DNA of 64,000 nt from Taudactylus pleione (taxonomy: Eukaryota > Chordata > Amphibia > Anura > Myobatrachidae): contig JAUIMM010000211.1 in the NCBI GenBank assembly GCA_031769625.1, positions 9,691,001 to 9,755,000 of the forward strand. Direction: 5' to 3'. The position numbers and the translations under genes were made by a program. Positions 52,919-63,628 of the stretch are shown here, in pieces; positions within the stretch are counted from its first letter, which is position 1, and every line of letters begins with the position of its first letter. Below the pieces are notes generated by a model. That model was not told the origin of the DNA. It was given only the letters and a program-made list of their open reading frames with translations, and did not search any database.

Positions 52919-53077
52919 CAGGCCTGGCCAATCTGTGGCTCTCCAGCTGTTGTGAAACTACAAGTCCCAGCATGCCATGCCACAGTTTTTTTTATTAGGG
53001 TATGCTAAAACAGTTGCAGGGGATGCTGGGACATGTAGTTTCACAACAGCTGGAGAGCCACAGGCTGGCCAGGTCTG
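52919..53077. mobile_element. Short hAT MITE with perfect 8-bp duplication
   Basis: CAGGCCTGGCCAATCTGTGG to CAGGCTGGCCAGGTCTG with long inverted arms including CTCCAGCTGTTGTGAAACTA. Octamers GTTTAGAG at 52911-52918 and 53078-53085. Length 159 bp. Repeats of this wording are, from memory, common in frog genomes. Confidence 0.9.
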
Positions 53078-53569
53078 GTTTAGAGTATTTGTGTGTCAGA
53101 AGCTCTGTACCGAGTCTTATACAGTAATATTCTGTAATATAACGAACATAGGGGCTGCGTAATCGCACACGATGAAGCTGCAAAAATATGCTAATGCCTG
53201 CCACAGCTCAACCAGCATAGAGATGCCCAGTACCGCTTTCTCTCATCCGTATTACCTCACAGACCTGTGTATACATTGGTAATATCGAGTAACATCGGCC
53301 CATCACGCACAATTACAGCAGGTCTGACGTCACAGAAATTGCAATTCTCATCGCACGCAGTGAGTACTCAAGCTGTGTATGCAATCGCAGTGACTAATTT
53401 ATGCCATGCTTGCCAACACTCCCGCATCTGGCGGGAGTCTCCCGTTTTACCCACCAGCCTCCCGCTGCCCCGCAAAGCCCTTCCAATCCCCCGGAATCCA
53501 GCAGCCCCGTCTGAAATTCGCACTGCGCATGAGTGATCAAGGCGACGGGGTGGAGCATGGAGTGAGCAT

Positions 53570-53925
53570 GTAGAAGAGTCCAGGACACGCGCTGCGGGCT
53601 CTTGGCAGGCAGCGTCGGCCGCCCAGCAGAGCCTGTGAGTGCAGGGCAGGGCGGGCTTGATGACACTATAGTGTCTTCTTTCTCCAGCATCAGCGGCTAT
53701 GGCAGAAGCGGTGGATCCCTCCCCCTCTCACCCCTGCATGTTGGGAGCCGCGCAGAGACATCCTGGAGGCCGAGGGAGATGTCTGCTGGTGATGGGGGAG
53801 CTGGTCTGGTGCGGAGAGCAGCTCTGCTCAGTATGGTGGCGGCGGGGTCCCGGAGCTCGGAGGAGTGCCTGTGCCCAAGGTGTGTCTGTACTCTGTGGTT
53901 CTACCTCAGCAGCTCCATAGGCACT
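53570..53925 (+). other. CpG-rich, exon-like segment within the hAT element
   Basis: GC-rich sequence that is not part of related hAT copies. It has GAGCCTGTGAGTGCAGGG (donor-like) at about 53629 and TTCTTTCTCCAGCATCAG (acceptor-like) at about 53677, followed by ATGGCAGAAGC opening a 73-codon frame. Transposons of this type can carry captured gene pieces. Nothing recognisable is encoded, and chance is possible. Confidence 0.3.
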
Positions 53926-53939
53926 GACAGTGTGTGTGG

Positions 53940-54007
53940 CACTGACTCCTGTGTGACAAGTGTGTGTGTGTGTGTGTGTGTGTATCTAGCACTGACTCCT
54001 GTGTGAA

Positions 54008-54042
<35 letters not shown>

Positions 54043-54422
54043 TGTCTAGCACTGACTCCTGTGTGACAACTGTGTGTGTATGTTTCTAGCACTGACTCCT
54101 GTGTGACAAGTGTGTGCGTCTAGCACTGACTCCTGTGTGACAAGTGTGTGTGTGTGTGTGTGTGTGTGTCTAGCACTGACTCCTGTGTGACAAGTGTGTG
54201 TGTGTGTCTAGCACTGACTTCTGTGTGACAAGTGTGTGTGTGTATGTTTCTAGCACTGTCTCCTGTGTGACAAGTGTGTGCGTCTAGCACTGACTCCTGT
54301 GTGACAAGTGTGTGTGTGTGTGTGTCTAGCACTGACTCCTGTGTGACAAGTGTGTGTGTGTCTAGCACTGACTTCTGTGTGACAAGTGTATGTCTGTGTG
54401 TCTAGCACTGACTCCGGTGTGA

Positions 54423-54490
<68 letters not shown>

Positions 54491-54748
54491 TAGCACTGAC
54501 TCCTGTGTGACAAGTGTGTGTGTGTGTGTGTGTCTAGCACTGACTTCTGTGTGACAAGTGTGTGTGTGTATGTTTCTAGCACTGTCTCCTGTGTGACAAG
54601 TGTGTGCGTCTAGCACTGACTCCTGTGTGACAAGTGTGTGTGTGTGTGTGTCTAGCACTGACTCCTGTGTGACAAGTGTGTGTGTGTCTAGCACTGACTT
54701 CTGTGTGACAAGTGTATGTGTGTGTGTCTAGCACTGACTCCGGTGTGA

Positions 54749-54798
<50 letters not shown>

Positions 54799-54818
54799 TA
54801 GCACTGACTCCTGTGTGA

Positions 54819-54849
<31 letters not shown>

Positions 54850-55230
54850 CTAGCACTGACTCCTGTGTGACAAGTGTGTGTGTGTGTGTCTAGCACTGAC
54901 TCCTGTGTGACAAGTATGTGTGTATATCTAGCACTGACTCCTGTGTGACAAGTGTGTGTGTCTAGCACTGACTCCTGTGTGACAAGTGTGTGTGTGTGTG
55001 TGTGTGTGTCTAGCACTGACTCCTGTGTGACAAGTGTGTGTGTGTGTGTGTGTCTAGCACTGACTCCTGTGTGACAAGTGTGTGTGTATATCTAGCACTG
55101 ACTCCTGTGTGACAAGTATGTGTGTATATCTAGCACTGACTCCTGTGTGACAAGTGTGTGTGTCTAGCACTGACTCCTGTGTGACAAGTGTGTGTGTGTG
55201 TGTGTGTGTCTAGCACTGACTCCTGTGTAA

Positions 55231-55296
<66 letters not shown>

Positions 55297-55391
55297 TAGC
55301 ACTGACTCCTGTGTGACAAGTGTGTGTGTATATCTAGCACTGACTCCTGTGTGACAAGTGTGTGTGTGTCTAGCACTGACTCCTGTGTGAC

Positions 55392-55478
<87 letters not shown>

Positions 55479-55495
55479 TAGAACCTACTCCTGTG
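53940..55495. repeat. Compound TG microsatellite and minisatellite
   Basis: Units of TCTAGCACTGACTCCTGTGT followed by GACAAG and a TG run of varying length, about thirty-five times, with TG runs up to about 90 bp. Blocks such as 54184-54420 and 54509-54750 are near repeats of each other. All open frames (HTHTHT, CVCVCV) come from the array. Confidence 0.95.
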
Positions 55496-56002
55496 TATAT
55501 AGTCTGGCACTGACCCTGGGTAGGTGTATAGTGGCACTGACCCCTGTGTTTCCATGGAAGGTATAAAAACACTTTGACACTCATACACAAGCCCCCCCTG
55601 GCAGCATGCTGCACTTACAGTAGTCCTCCTGCCACTGCAGGACACCCCCAAGCAGCCATAGGCAGAGCATGACATGCCCCATCAGTGACATGCCGTGCAA
55701 ACTCTCATTCCATCTAGAATCTCCCTGAAACTAGTTTCCAAAAGTAGGCAAGTATGATTTATGCACGCCAATGAAACGGCGTTCAAACAGACAGGCACGC
55801 CTGCGTTTCTTCAACCACTCCCCCGTCACCACCCCCAAATGCTCACGGCCTGCCACTCACCCTGTGATAGGCTCCTATCTGTGTGCCTAATCGCAGTGTG
55901 ATCGCTGCGCATGCACAGTGCGGATTGTACGCATGCGCAATAGCTAACAAACGCTCGATCCGTGTATGCAGTTGCAATCGTGTTCCGTGCTGAATCAGGT
56001 CC

Positions 56003-56274
56003 ATAGACAAATATAGAAATAAAGATTTACGGAGACCAACATGAGTTACACTGTGAAGCGCATAATGCTCCCGTATGACGTACGTAGTCACTGGCATTTT
56101 TTTAGTACTGCAGAGAAGCTGGTGAGTTTAAATACTTATGTCTAATTCCTTCAGTGAAGTAGCCTTCAAAGCGGACATGTTACCTACACACAATGTGGAG
56201 GTATCCATTTTGTGGGTTGAACCAGCACATAGCCTGTCACTAGCAACCAGTGACATCACTGAGGGAATGCCTGA
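56003..56274. other. No feature recognised
   Basis: Unannotated DNA between a MITE and a Harbinger-like palindrome. Confidence 0.3.
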
Positions 56275-56438
56275 GGGGCATATGTATTAAAGCTTGATGT
56301 GAGATAAAATTATGAGATATATATCACCAACCAATCAGCTTCTAACTTACATTTTGCAGGCTGTGTTTAAAAAATGATAGTTAGGAGCTGATTGGTTGGT
56401 GATCTATATCTCACATCAAGCTTTGATACATATGTCCC
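56275..56438. mobile_element. Diverged Harbinger-like MITE
   Basis: GGGGCATATGTATTAAAGC to GCTTTGATACATATGTCCC with internal CACCAACCAATCAGCTTC and complement. Palindromic; non-coding. Confidence 0.72.
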
Positions 56439-56454
56439 TGATTCTTTCTTATTT

Positions 56455-56710
56455 TCATGATGCCTACTACTCATGAGTCCTGAATTACATCCACGAAGTC
56501 CAACTTACGTTGATGATGCTTAGCGAATATTAATGAGTCCTGACTCATATTCATGAGGTCCAACTTATATTCATGAGGTCTGACTTATATTTATGAGTCC
56601 TGCTGTTATAAATTAATGAGGCCTGACTTATATTTATAAGTCCTGTTATGCTGTTATATATTAATGAGGCCTGACTTATATTCATGAACCCTGACAAATA
56701 TTCACAAGGC
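56455..56710. repeat. Short-unit tandem array (ATGAGTCCTGACTTATATTC)
   Basis: Imperfect repeats of about 24-30 bp combining CATGAGGTCCAACTTATATT and AATGAGTCCTGAC. AT-rich and irregular. Confidence 0.75.
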
Positions 56711-56822
56711 AGTGGTTCCTAGTGAACATGGTTTCTAGTGAATGCCTTCAAGAATATTACAGCACTTGAAGATGATGATGCCTGACTTCATTGTGTGGGC
56801 GTGATGTACTTAACACTAAAAT

Positions 56823-57314
56823 GTGCTCAATTTCCCATATGTACAAAGCTCTGGAAAGCTGAATGTTCCAATAGGATCCCTCCCAGGGTCTCCCATGCTT
56901 GTGCAAGCGCTGGCCGATAGCCGCCTATGCGCAGAAGTAGTCCTGGATCATAAACCTGGAAGTCCTCTCATCTTTATTAACGCCGCTATGCATGCAATCA
57001 GTGGCGGGATGTATGGCTTCCAAAATGCGATGCTTGACACATCCCGGTCTGTGTCGGTGATAGGCTCGATTTTCCATCACAAGGCAGCCTGTTCTCATCC
57101 ACACCTATATCTCACTTCCCGATTCAGCTCAGCTGCTCCTCTGATTGATTCTCTTCTCTGGCATAATCTCCATATTCTGTGCCAAGATAAAGTTCTGCCA
57201 CTTCTACTACAGTTTCTCATCTCAGCACCTGAATTCTTGGCAGATGTCATGAAAGCTGTTCTGGAAAGTGTCGTTAGGACTTTTTACCTTTCCTCAGAGG
57301 TCTGTAAAATGTAA
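56823..57314 (+). CDS. Unrecognised open frame of 163 codons
   Basis: Open from an alternative start (ATG or near-ATG region at 56823) to TAA at about 57312. The conceptual product includes PIGSLPGSPMLVQALADSRL and LPLLLQFLISAPEFLADVMK, with no familiar domain, signal peptide or membrane helix that I can assign with confidence. The surrounding sequence has no recognised transposon. It may be a fragment of a host or transposon gene or a chance open frame. Its length is unusual for non-repetitive DNA here. Confidence 0.2.
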   Translation: MLNFPYVQSSGKLNVPIGSLPGSPMLVQALADSRLCAEVVLDHKPGSPLIFINAAMHAISGGMYGFQNAMLDTSRSVSVIGSIFHHKAACSHPHLYLTSRFSSAAPLIDSLLWHNLHILCQDKVLPLLLQFLISAPEFLADVMKAVLESVVRTFYLSSEVCKM

Positions 57315-57894
57315 CAGTAAGAATGTACTGCAGAGCTATTGCTTTTCCAAACATATTATATAAATTATAAGTTGCTGACATTCGTTCTCCCTGAGTGTGA
57401 GCTCTCACAAGCAGGTAATAGATTTGTGTTTATTTATCTCTATAAACTATAGAGACAGGCTGTCTTTCACTAGCACCTCTTCTGTATGGTTCTGAAACTA
57501 GAGATCTGTGCCGACCCCCGTGTTTTGGTTTAGGATCCGGATCTACCCTGGTTTTGGATCTGGATTGGTTTTGCCAAAACCTCACCTTCGCGTTTTGTTT
57601 TTCAGTTTTGCTTTTGGATCTGGATTTTTTCTTTAAAAAAAGTCATAAAAACAGTTAAAAATCACATAATTTCGGCCTGCTATTGTTCCTACAGTATTAT
57701 TATAACCTCAATAACATTTATTTCCACTCATTTCTAGTCAATTATGACCACCTCACAGCTAACAATATTGATTTTTTTTCATCCAGTTAAGGGCCAAAAG
57801 GTTGCATCCAGCTAGATGGCTCAAAACTGAGTGATAAATAGAGTTGAGGACTTTGTAAAGATGATGGTTGGGGTACCCCTTGAGGATTGAAGAA

Positions 57895-58085
57895 TTGCTA
57901 GTTGATAGTTGGCGCAGCCACTGGCTGAAGTAAGAAGAGTTGATACTTGATAATTGGTGCAGCCACTGGATGAAGAATTGATAATTGGTGTAGCCACTGG
58001 CTGAAGAAAGGAGAGTTGATACTTGATAATTGTGCAGCCACTGGCTGAAGAATTGATAGTTAATTATTGATGCAGCCTCCGGGCT
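57895..58085. repeat. Minisatellite in the 3' part of the hAT element
   Basis: Four to five imperfect units containing TTGATAATTGGTGCAGCCAC and TGGCTGAAGAA. A related repeat (GCCTTTGGGC-GTCAAGCAGG, GCCTTGAGGGCTG) follows to about 58290. Confidence 0.75.
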
Positions 58086-58349
58086 GAGTAGTAGTAGTGG
58101 AATACAGAGCTATGATCAGGAAGGAACCAGTCCTGCAACAGCCTTGAGGGCTTGAACTCTTGGCAAGTTGTGGCCGTTACAGCCTTGAGGGCTGGTGAGG
58201 AGTGACGACAGGTGGCCTTTGGGCAGTCAAGCAGGATGCGGCCTTTGGGCCGTCAAGCAGGTTGCGGCCTTTGGGCCATGTAGCAGCCTTGAGGGCTGAG
58301 AACCCTTGGCTGAATGTCACTGTTGTGTGACTTGTGCCGCCAGGTTAGA

Positions 58350-60830
58350 TTAGATGTCACCGTCATCGTCATCCCCATCAGTGTGCGCATCCTCCTCTTC
58401 TTCACACAATATGAATTCATCCCCGCTAGAATCCACCATTACAGACGCTTCTGTGTATTTTGGACTTAAGTGCTGGTAAAGGTCTTCCTCGTGGAATTTG
58501 TAATTCATTTTGACGAGCATCATCTTTTCCACATTTTGGGGAAGTAACCTCCTACGACGATCATTTACAAGGTTCCCAGCTGCGCTGAAGGGTGGGCGAC
58601 TTAGGGTACACACAGAAGGGTGGGCAAGTACAGCAAAGCCAGTTTGTGTAAGGGACTCCAAATTGCCTCTTTTTCCTGCCAGTAGTGAAAGGGACTGAGT
58701 GACAAGCCTATTTGGATGCTATCACTAAAATAATCATCCACCATTCTATGAATGGTGACCGTATCAGACCAAGTCACAGTAGACATGTCACTCATTGTAG
58801 CCAGTTCTTTCAGACCCAACCAGAAGTTTTGCTGACGGATCTGCATCACCACCAGCAGTGGGTCTCTTAGGAATATTTAGTTTTTTTTTCTGGCAGCTGT
58901 AGAAAATGAAGGAGGAGATGCTGTCATGTCACATTCCGCTTGAGCTGACAATTTTTTCACCCCCAGCTCTTTGCATCTTTTCAGATTTATGTCCGTCGGA
59001 AAGAAAGACAAAAGGTATGACTTAAACCTAGGATCAAGTATGGTCGCAAAAATTTAGTGATCTGATTTCAAGAAATTGACGACCATTGGATCCTGTCGAA
59101 GCTAATGAAGGGCTTGTTCTACAAGTCCGACATACATGGCAGAATCACTCCATTTCAGCTCCTCCTTCAGTTTCTCCAGCTGCTTTTGCAAAAGTCTGAT
59201 TAGGGGAATGACCTGACTCAAGTTGGCAGTGTCTGAACTAACTTCATATGTGGCAAGTTCAAAGGGTTTGAGAACCTTGCACAACATGGAAATTACTCTC
59301 CACTGCGCTTGACTAAGGTGCATTCCCACTCATCTCCCTATGTTATAGGCCACAGTTTAGCCTTTTTCTGCTCCTCCATCCGCTGAAACATATAGAGGGT
59401 AGAATTCCACCAAGTTACTACCGCTTGCTTCAGAGGATGGCAGGGCAAATTCAACAGTTCTTGCTGGTGCTGCAATCTTTGACATGCAGTTGCTGAATGG
59501 CGAAAATGTCCAGAAATCTTTCAGGCCACGAGAGCATCTCCTACAAGCCCCTGTCATTTTTAAAAAAATGTTGCACCACCAAATTCATTGTGTGAGCGAA
59601 ACATGGGAGTGTTTGAATTCGCCCACATGTAATACTCACACAATATTGCTGCCATTGTCAGAAATCACAAATCCCGAGGAGATTCCAAGTGGGGTAAGCC
59701 ATTTTGCAATGATTTCCCTGAGTTTTTCTAAGAGGTTCTCAGTGGTATGCCTCTAAGTGAAACCAGTGATACCAAGAGTAGCCTGCCGCTGAATGAGCTG
59801 GCATTTGGTAGATGCTGCTGCTGCTGCTTGCACTGTTGGAGGCAATACACCTACCCAGGGGCTGTAATCTTTAGTGTGCCCTGTCCCACTTGTCCACATA
59901 TCTGTGGTTAAGTGGACAGTGGGCACAACGGCATTTCGGAGGACATTAATAAGGTTTTTTTTAATGTCCTTGTACAGAATGGGAATTGCTATTCTAGAGA
60001 AGTGGAATCTAGAAGAAACACGGTAGCGGGGACCTTCATTAACAATCTAAAACCTGCTGCATTAATGGCAGATACTGGATGCGCATCTAATACCAGCATA
60101 GCTGTTATGGCGTCAGTAATCAGCTGTGCAACAAGGTGTGGTTCCAAGATGGTTAAAGGTCCTTACCTCTACTCACTGTAACATCTCAACGGTTACAAAT
60201 GGCTTGGCAAAGGTTGTCCGGATTTGGGTGGAAATGATTCCACACATGAGATGTGGATTTTTTTGGTCCTTTGCACAGGCATGACAACAATGGGATTTTT
60301 CCCACCATGGGCAACAACTGTGGCCTCATTTACAGTTTTTACACAAACATCCTCGCCATCAACATCCTCATCATCATCAACATCCTCATCATCCTTGTTA
60401 TCGCTAACTACATAAATATCCTCCTCATCCTCTTTGTGCAATTCCACAAAAGCATCCTCGATTTCTACGTCAGCATGTTGACTTGTGCTGCTCATCCCCA
60501 CATTTGCAGAGGGCACACAAATGGTGGAAGGAGGATCCTCTTCAAGTACAGTATTAGAAAGGTCAGGCTCACACTTGGCAACCGCGGACACACTTGGACT
60601 CTCCTCGGGGATTTGTGATTTTTCGGAGCACACATTTGGTTCTGGTGTCTTACTCGTCCTAACAATTTTAACTTTTTTTGTACCTCTCCTACAAGCAGAG
60701 GGGCTTAAATCATCACTAGAACCACCAGTCATAAATAATAAAGGCCAATACCTTATCCTTTCCTTGCCACTTTGTGTAGTGAATGGCATATTGACAATTT
60801 TTTGTTTCTCTAAAGCTGACAGCTTTAGAT
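58350..60830 (-). pseudogene. hAT transposase remnant (BED finger, core, hATC dimerisation domain)
   Basis: Read 3' to 5' along the plus strand. An N-terminal part at 60193-60789 (about 198 codons) is rich in Ser and acidic residues and includes LSNTVLEEDPPST, matching the plus-strand copy, then a damaged BED finger around 60150-60250 (HISCVESFPPKSGQP in one frame). The catalytic-core motif VHLTTDMWTSGTGHTKDYSP is at about 59860-59935. A later helical segment at 59102-59329 contains CKVLKPFELATYEVSSDT and SQVIPLIRLLQKQLEKL. The C-terminal hATC dimerisation motif at 58350-58661 contains SAAGNLVNDRRRRLLPQN. Such enzymes cut and paste the element. Several frame changes and stops lie between these blocks. 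Confidence 0.85.
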
Positions 60831-61279
60831 TTTTTTTTCTTTAACAGGGTAAAAGTTAATTTTTTTTAGCCTGACTTTTTGGCTTGACTTAAGCTCTGGT
60901 AAATCAGGCTTCATAGATGACGTTGACAGCCTTGCATCACCATCATGACTGCTGCCGGCAGCTACAAGACTGGTATGTGGATCCTGCTCTCCTGTCATGT
61001 GACTGTCCTTCATGCTTACGGTCCTACAGCAGTGTCACCAAGCAATTATAGTGTAGCCAAGTTTACTGGGGGTGTGGCTAACACACACAAAAAAAATTGT
61101 TTTTATTTTCACACTGGTGGTGTGGCAGGCTAACACGCACACACAAAAAAATGTTTTTATTTTCACACTGGTGGTGTGGCAGGCTACCACGCACACACAA
61201 AATATTGTTTTTGTTTTTTTACACTGGGGGTAAAGAAGAGCACCCCTGATGGACAGAGCACCCCCTGGACAACACAGCA

Positions 61280-61460
61280 GAACAGCCAGTCAGCCCCTAT
61301 GGACAACAGCCAGCCAGCCCCTATTGACAGTACAACCTCAAAACAGCCAGCCACTATGGACAACAGCCAGCCAGCCTCTATGGACAGTACAACAGCCAGC
61401 CCCTATATGGTATGGATTGGACAACAGCCATCCAACCCCTATGGTCAACAGCTATCCAGC
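61280..61460. repeat. Short repeats near the hAT 5' end
   Basis: Irregular repeats of CAGCCAGCCCCTATGGACAA and variants. The corresponding place in the plus-strand copy (20080-20320) has TGCTCTGTCCATCCAGGGG units. Frames there are artefacts. Confidence 0.7.
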
Positions 61461-61774
61461 CCCTATTTACAGAACCTCACAATTATGCACAACAGCAGAG
61501 CAGCACAGCTCCCAGCACAATTATGCAAAAGCAGCACAGCTCCCAGCTCCCTCCCTCTTCACTCTCCACAGCCAGAACGAAAAATGGTGGTGAGCACGGG
61601 ACCTTTATACATTCCAAAACCCGCGAGAATCCGACAGCGGGATGATGACACTTTGTCTCGTTTTGAGATCCGAATCAGCGGGAAAACCTGAGCCAACTCG
61701 GATCTGACTCGGATCACCTAAGTTCAGGTGGATTCAGACTCTGAGATCCGAACCCACTCATCTCTATCTGAAAC

Positions 61775-61966
61775 AGGTTGTAGGGGTTTTTCGCTATAAG
61801 CCTGTGAAGATAGAGCGCGTATATACTCTAACAGACATATTATTCTTGCTGCTGTGACTGGATTTTACAAGTATCCAAACGGTTCTGCAGGACCAAATAG
61901 TATCAAAAACATTTTTGCATCTTATGATAGATCTGGGTAGATGGATAATATAATGAGCTTATGGAC
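61775..61966. other. No feature recognised
   Basis: Short unannotated spacer between two elements. Confidence 0.3.
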
Positions 61967-61969
61967 TAT

Positions 61970-62490
61970 GGGCCTTATTCAGACCTGCTCGCGAGTGCTC
62001 GCAAGCGGGTCGATGTTGGCCAAGTGCGCATGCGCACGATGGAGGCGGCTCCGTCGTGCGCATGCACAAGACCCGAATAACGACGGCCAAGCCGTCTATG
62101 GTGATTGACAGCACGCCCCCTTTGGTGGGTGTGCCAGGGGCGTGGCTGCCAAGACGGAGGCGTTCCCATGGGAACGCCTACCGTCTGGGGCCGGCCCCAC
62201 TGACATCACAAGTGAAGTCACAAGTGATGTCAGTGGGAGTGCTTTTGGCTCTGATAGAGCCAAAAGCACTCCAGGGCTTGCGGCAACGAGACCCTACCGC
62301 AAGGGTCTCGTCGCAAGCCCGATGGTCGCGATGGTCTTGACCATCGCGACCATCATTTTGGCCGCTCGCTATAGCTGTGGGTGGGCACCCACAGCTATGC
62401 GAGCGGCCAGGAGGCCGCTCTTAAATTCAGAGGGACGGCCCTGATTCAGAGCGAGCGCTCTGTCAGAGCATCCGGCTCTGAATCAGGGCC
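61970..62490 (+). mobile_element. Hairpin-tiled MITE, copy 5 (family A)
   Basis: GGGCCTTATTCAGACCTGCT to GGCTCTGAATCAGGGCC, with trinucleotide TAT on both sides (61967-61969 and 62491-62493). Internal hairpins include GCGCATGCGCACGATGG, CTGACATCACAAGTGAAGTC, AGTGCTTTTGGCTC and GCTATAGCTGTGGGTGGGCA. Copy 5 differs from copies 1-4 at both arms of several hairpins, so that pairing is kept (for example GTGCTTTTGGC with GCCAAAAGCAC). Confidence 0.85.
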
Positions 62491-62493
62491 TAT

Positions 62494-62813
62494 ATGTGAT
62501 TGTAGAGGCATTCCACCAAGGCTGTTACGTTGAGTAAAATTACCAGATTTTTGAACCACCTTGGAGATGACAATTATCAGGCCTTAGTGATTCACATCAG
62601 TGAGACGCATTTTGCTAAATCTGAGCGCATTTCAAAAGCTGAAACGTGCACATACTGTAACACACCTTCCAGAGATTAAAAACTCCTAAATTGTGACATG
62701 ACCCTAACTAGTGAGTGTGACCCTAGCCCCAAAGCATCAGTGAATCGATGAGAGATACCTGCCTCAAAATAAAAGTGTCACATGCTCACCACGGTGACTT
62801 CACTTATTTCTAA
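62494..62813. other. No feature recognised
   Basis: Unannotated DNA between two MITEs. Confidence 0.35.
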
Positions 62814-63340
62814 GGGCCTGATTCAGCAAGGATCGCAACTGTGATTACGCACGCAATCGGCCGATTGTTGCAAATTGCGAATGCATCACAGTGTGCATGT
62901 GCAAACTAGCCACTGCGATCGCAAAGATTAAGCAGACCCATCGCAGAGTGATTGACAGGAAGTACCGTTTGTGGGTGGTGACGGGGGGGTGTTCGGGGAA
63001 ACGCAGGAGTGCCAGTGCATTTGAACGCCGTTACATGGGTGTGCATAAATTATCCACTGCGATGCTGTATGCAGCTTGTGTACTCAGAGTGAGACGAGGT
63101 TAGCAATTCCTTAGTAAGGTCAGAGCTTGTGCAAGTGTGCATGAGGCTGCAATGGTACTCGATGTTACTGATGGTTTTGCAGTCTTGCTAAGCATTATGA
63201 ATGTGTGAAAGGTAAGATGGGCATCCCTGTATAGTGCTGCAATGGCATAGAGATCGCAGTGGATCAGCATACTTTCGCAGTGAGACTGTGTGCATAATCG
63301 CTATTGCATTCGCAATTGCAATCCGTAATGAGTCAGGCCC
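62814..63340. mobile_element. MITE family B, copy 4
   Basis: GGGCCTGATTCAGCAAGGATC then GCAACTGTGATTACGCACGC on the left; GAATTGCAATCC-type sequence ending GAGTCAGGCCC on the right. The interior is the inverse of 10281-10790 (CATGAGGCTGCAATGGTACT, ATTGACAGGAAGTACCG). Flanks are TAA and TGA, possibly a mutated 3-bp duplication. Confidence 0.8.
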
Positions 63341-63628
63341 TGAATTTCAGCCACCGATCTAATGTGCAGCCGCTGTATGTACAGTAGTGTGTAAATTACC
63401 GCGGTGTAATCTTTTAGACTCAGTAAATCTAATGTTTCAAAGCTGCTTAAAACGCACAGCAAAAAAAATGTGAACATACAAAGCATTGATCAGAAAGAGT
63501 GTTATTCCTCCAGACAAAACAAGCAAGGACCTGCGAAGTGACTTAGCCGTTAGTGACGTGCTGTCTGATTCATTAATAGAGGAGCTCAGACATCTAGAAG
63601 TATGAGCAACTGAGATAGTTGAAATATT
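63341..63628. other. No feature recognised
   Basis: Unannotated DNA with no supported gene. Confidence 0.3.

Larger units (their letters stand above)
53405..55756 (+). mobile_element. 2.35-kb hAT element carrying a CpG-rich segment and TG array
   Basis: Starts CATGCTTGCCAACACTCCCG and ends GTAGGCAAGTATG. Perfect 8-bp duplications ATTTATGC at 53397-53404 and 55757-55764. Termini match the family of 2522 and 16851. The first 500 bp are GC-rich and unlike those relatives, with an ATG-initiated frame at 53699. The rest is a TG-rich tandem array. No transposase is present, so it is non-autonomous. Confidence 0.9.
53151..56002. mobile_element. MITE family B, copy split by a hAT insertion
   Basis: The left part (53151-53404) has AATCGCACACGATGAAGCTG and CATCGCACGCAGTGAG; the right part (55757-56002) has TTTATGCACGCCAATG and ends GTGCTGAATCAGGTCC. 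Together they match one family B element. The hAT at 53405-55756 lies between, flanked by ATTTATGC. Confidence 0.8.
57499..61766 (-). mobile_element. Complete-ended BED-type hAT transposon, 4,268 bp
   Basis: Ends TAGAGATCTGTGCCGACCCC and, inverted, TAGAGATGAGTGGGTTCGG. Perfect octamers TCTGAAAC at 57491-57498 and 61767-61774. The minus strand holds remnants of a BED-finger hAT transposase. The interior also has a minisatellite (57900-58080) with GCAGCCACTGGCTGAAG units and CAGCCAGCCCCTATGGACAA repeats near the 5' end (61280-61450). A second, inverted copy of the family is at 19888-24160. Frameshifts and stops make it inactive. Confidence 0.92.

Noticed and set aside
53901..55614. THTHTH and CVCVCV frames
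   Set aside because: Translations of TG runs.
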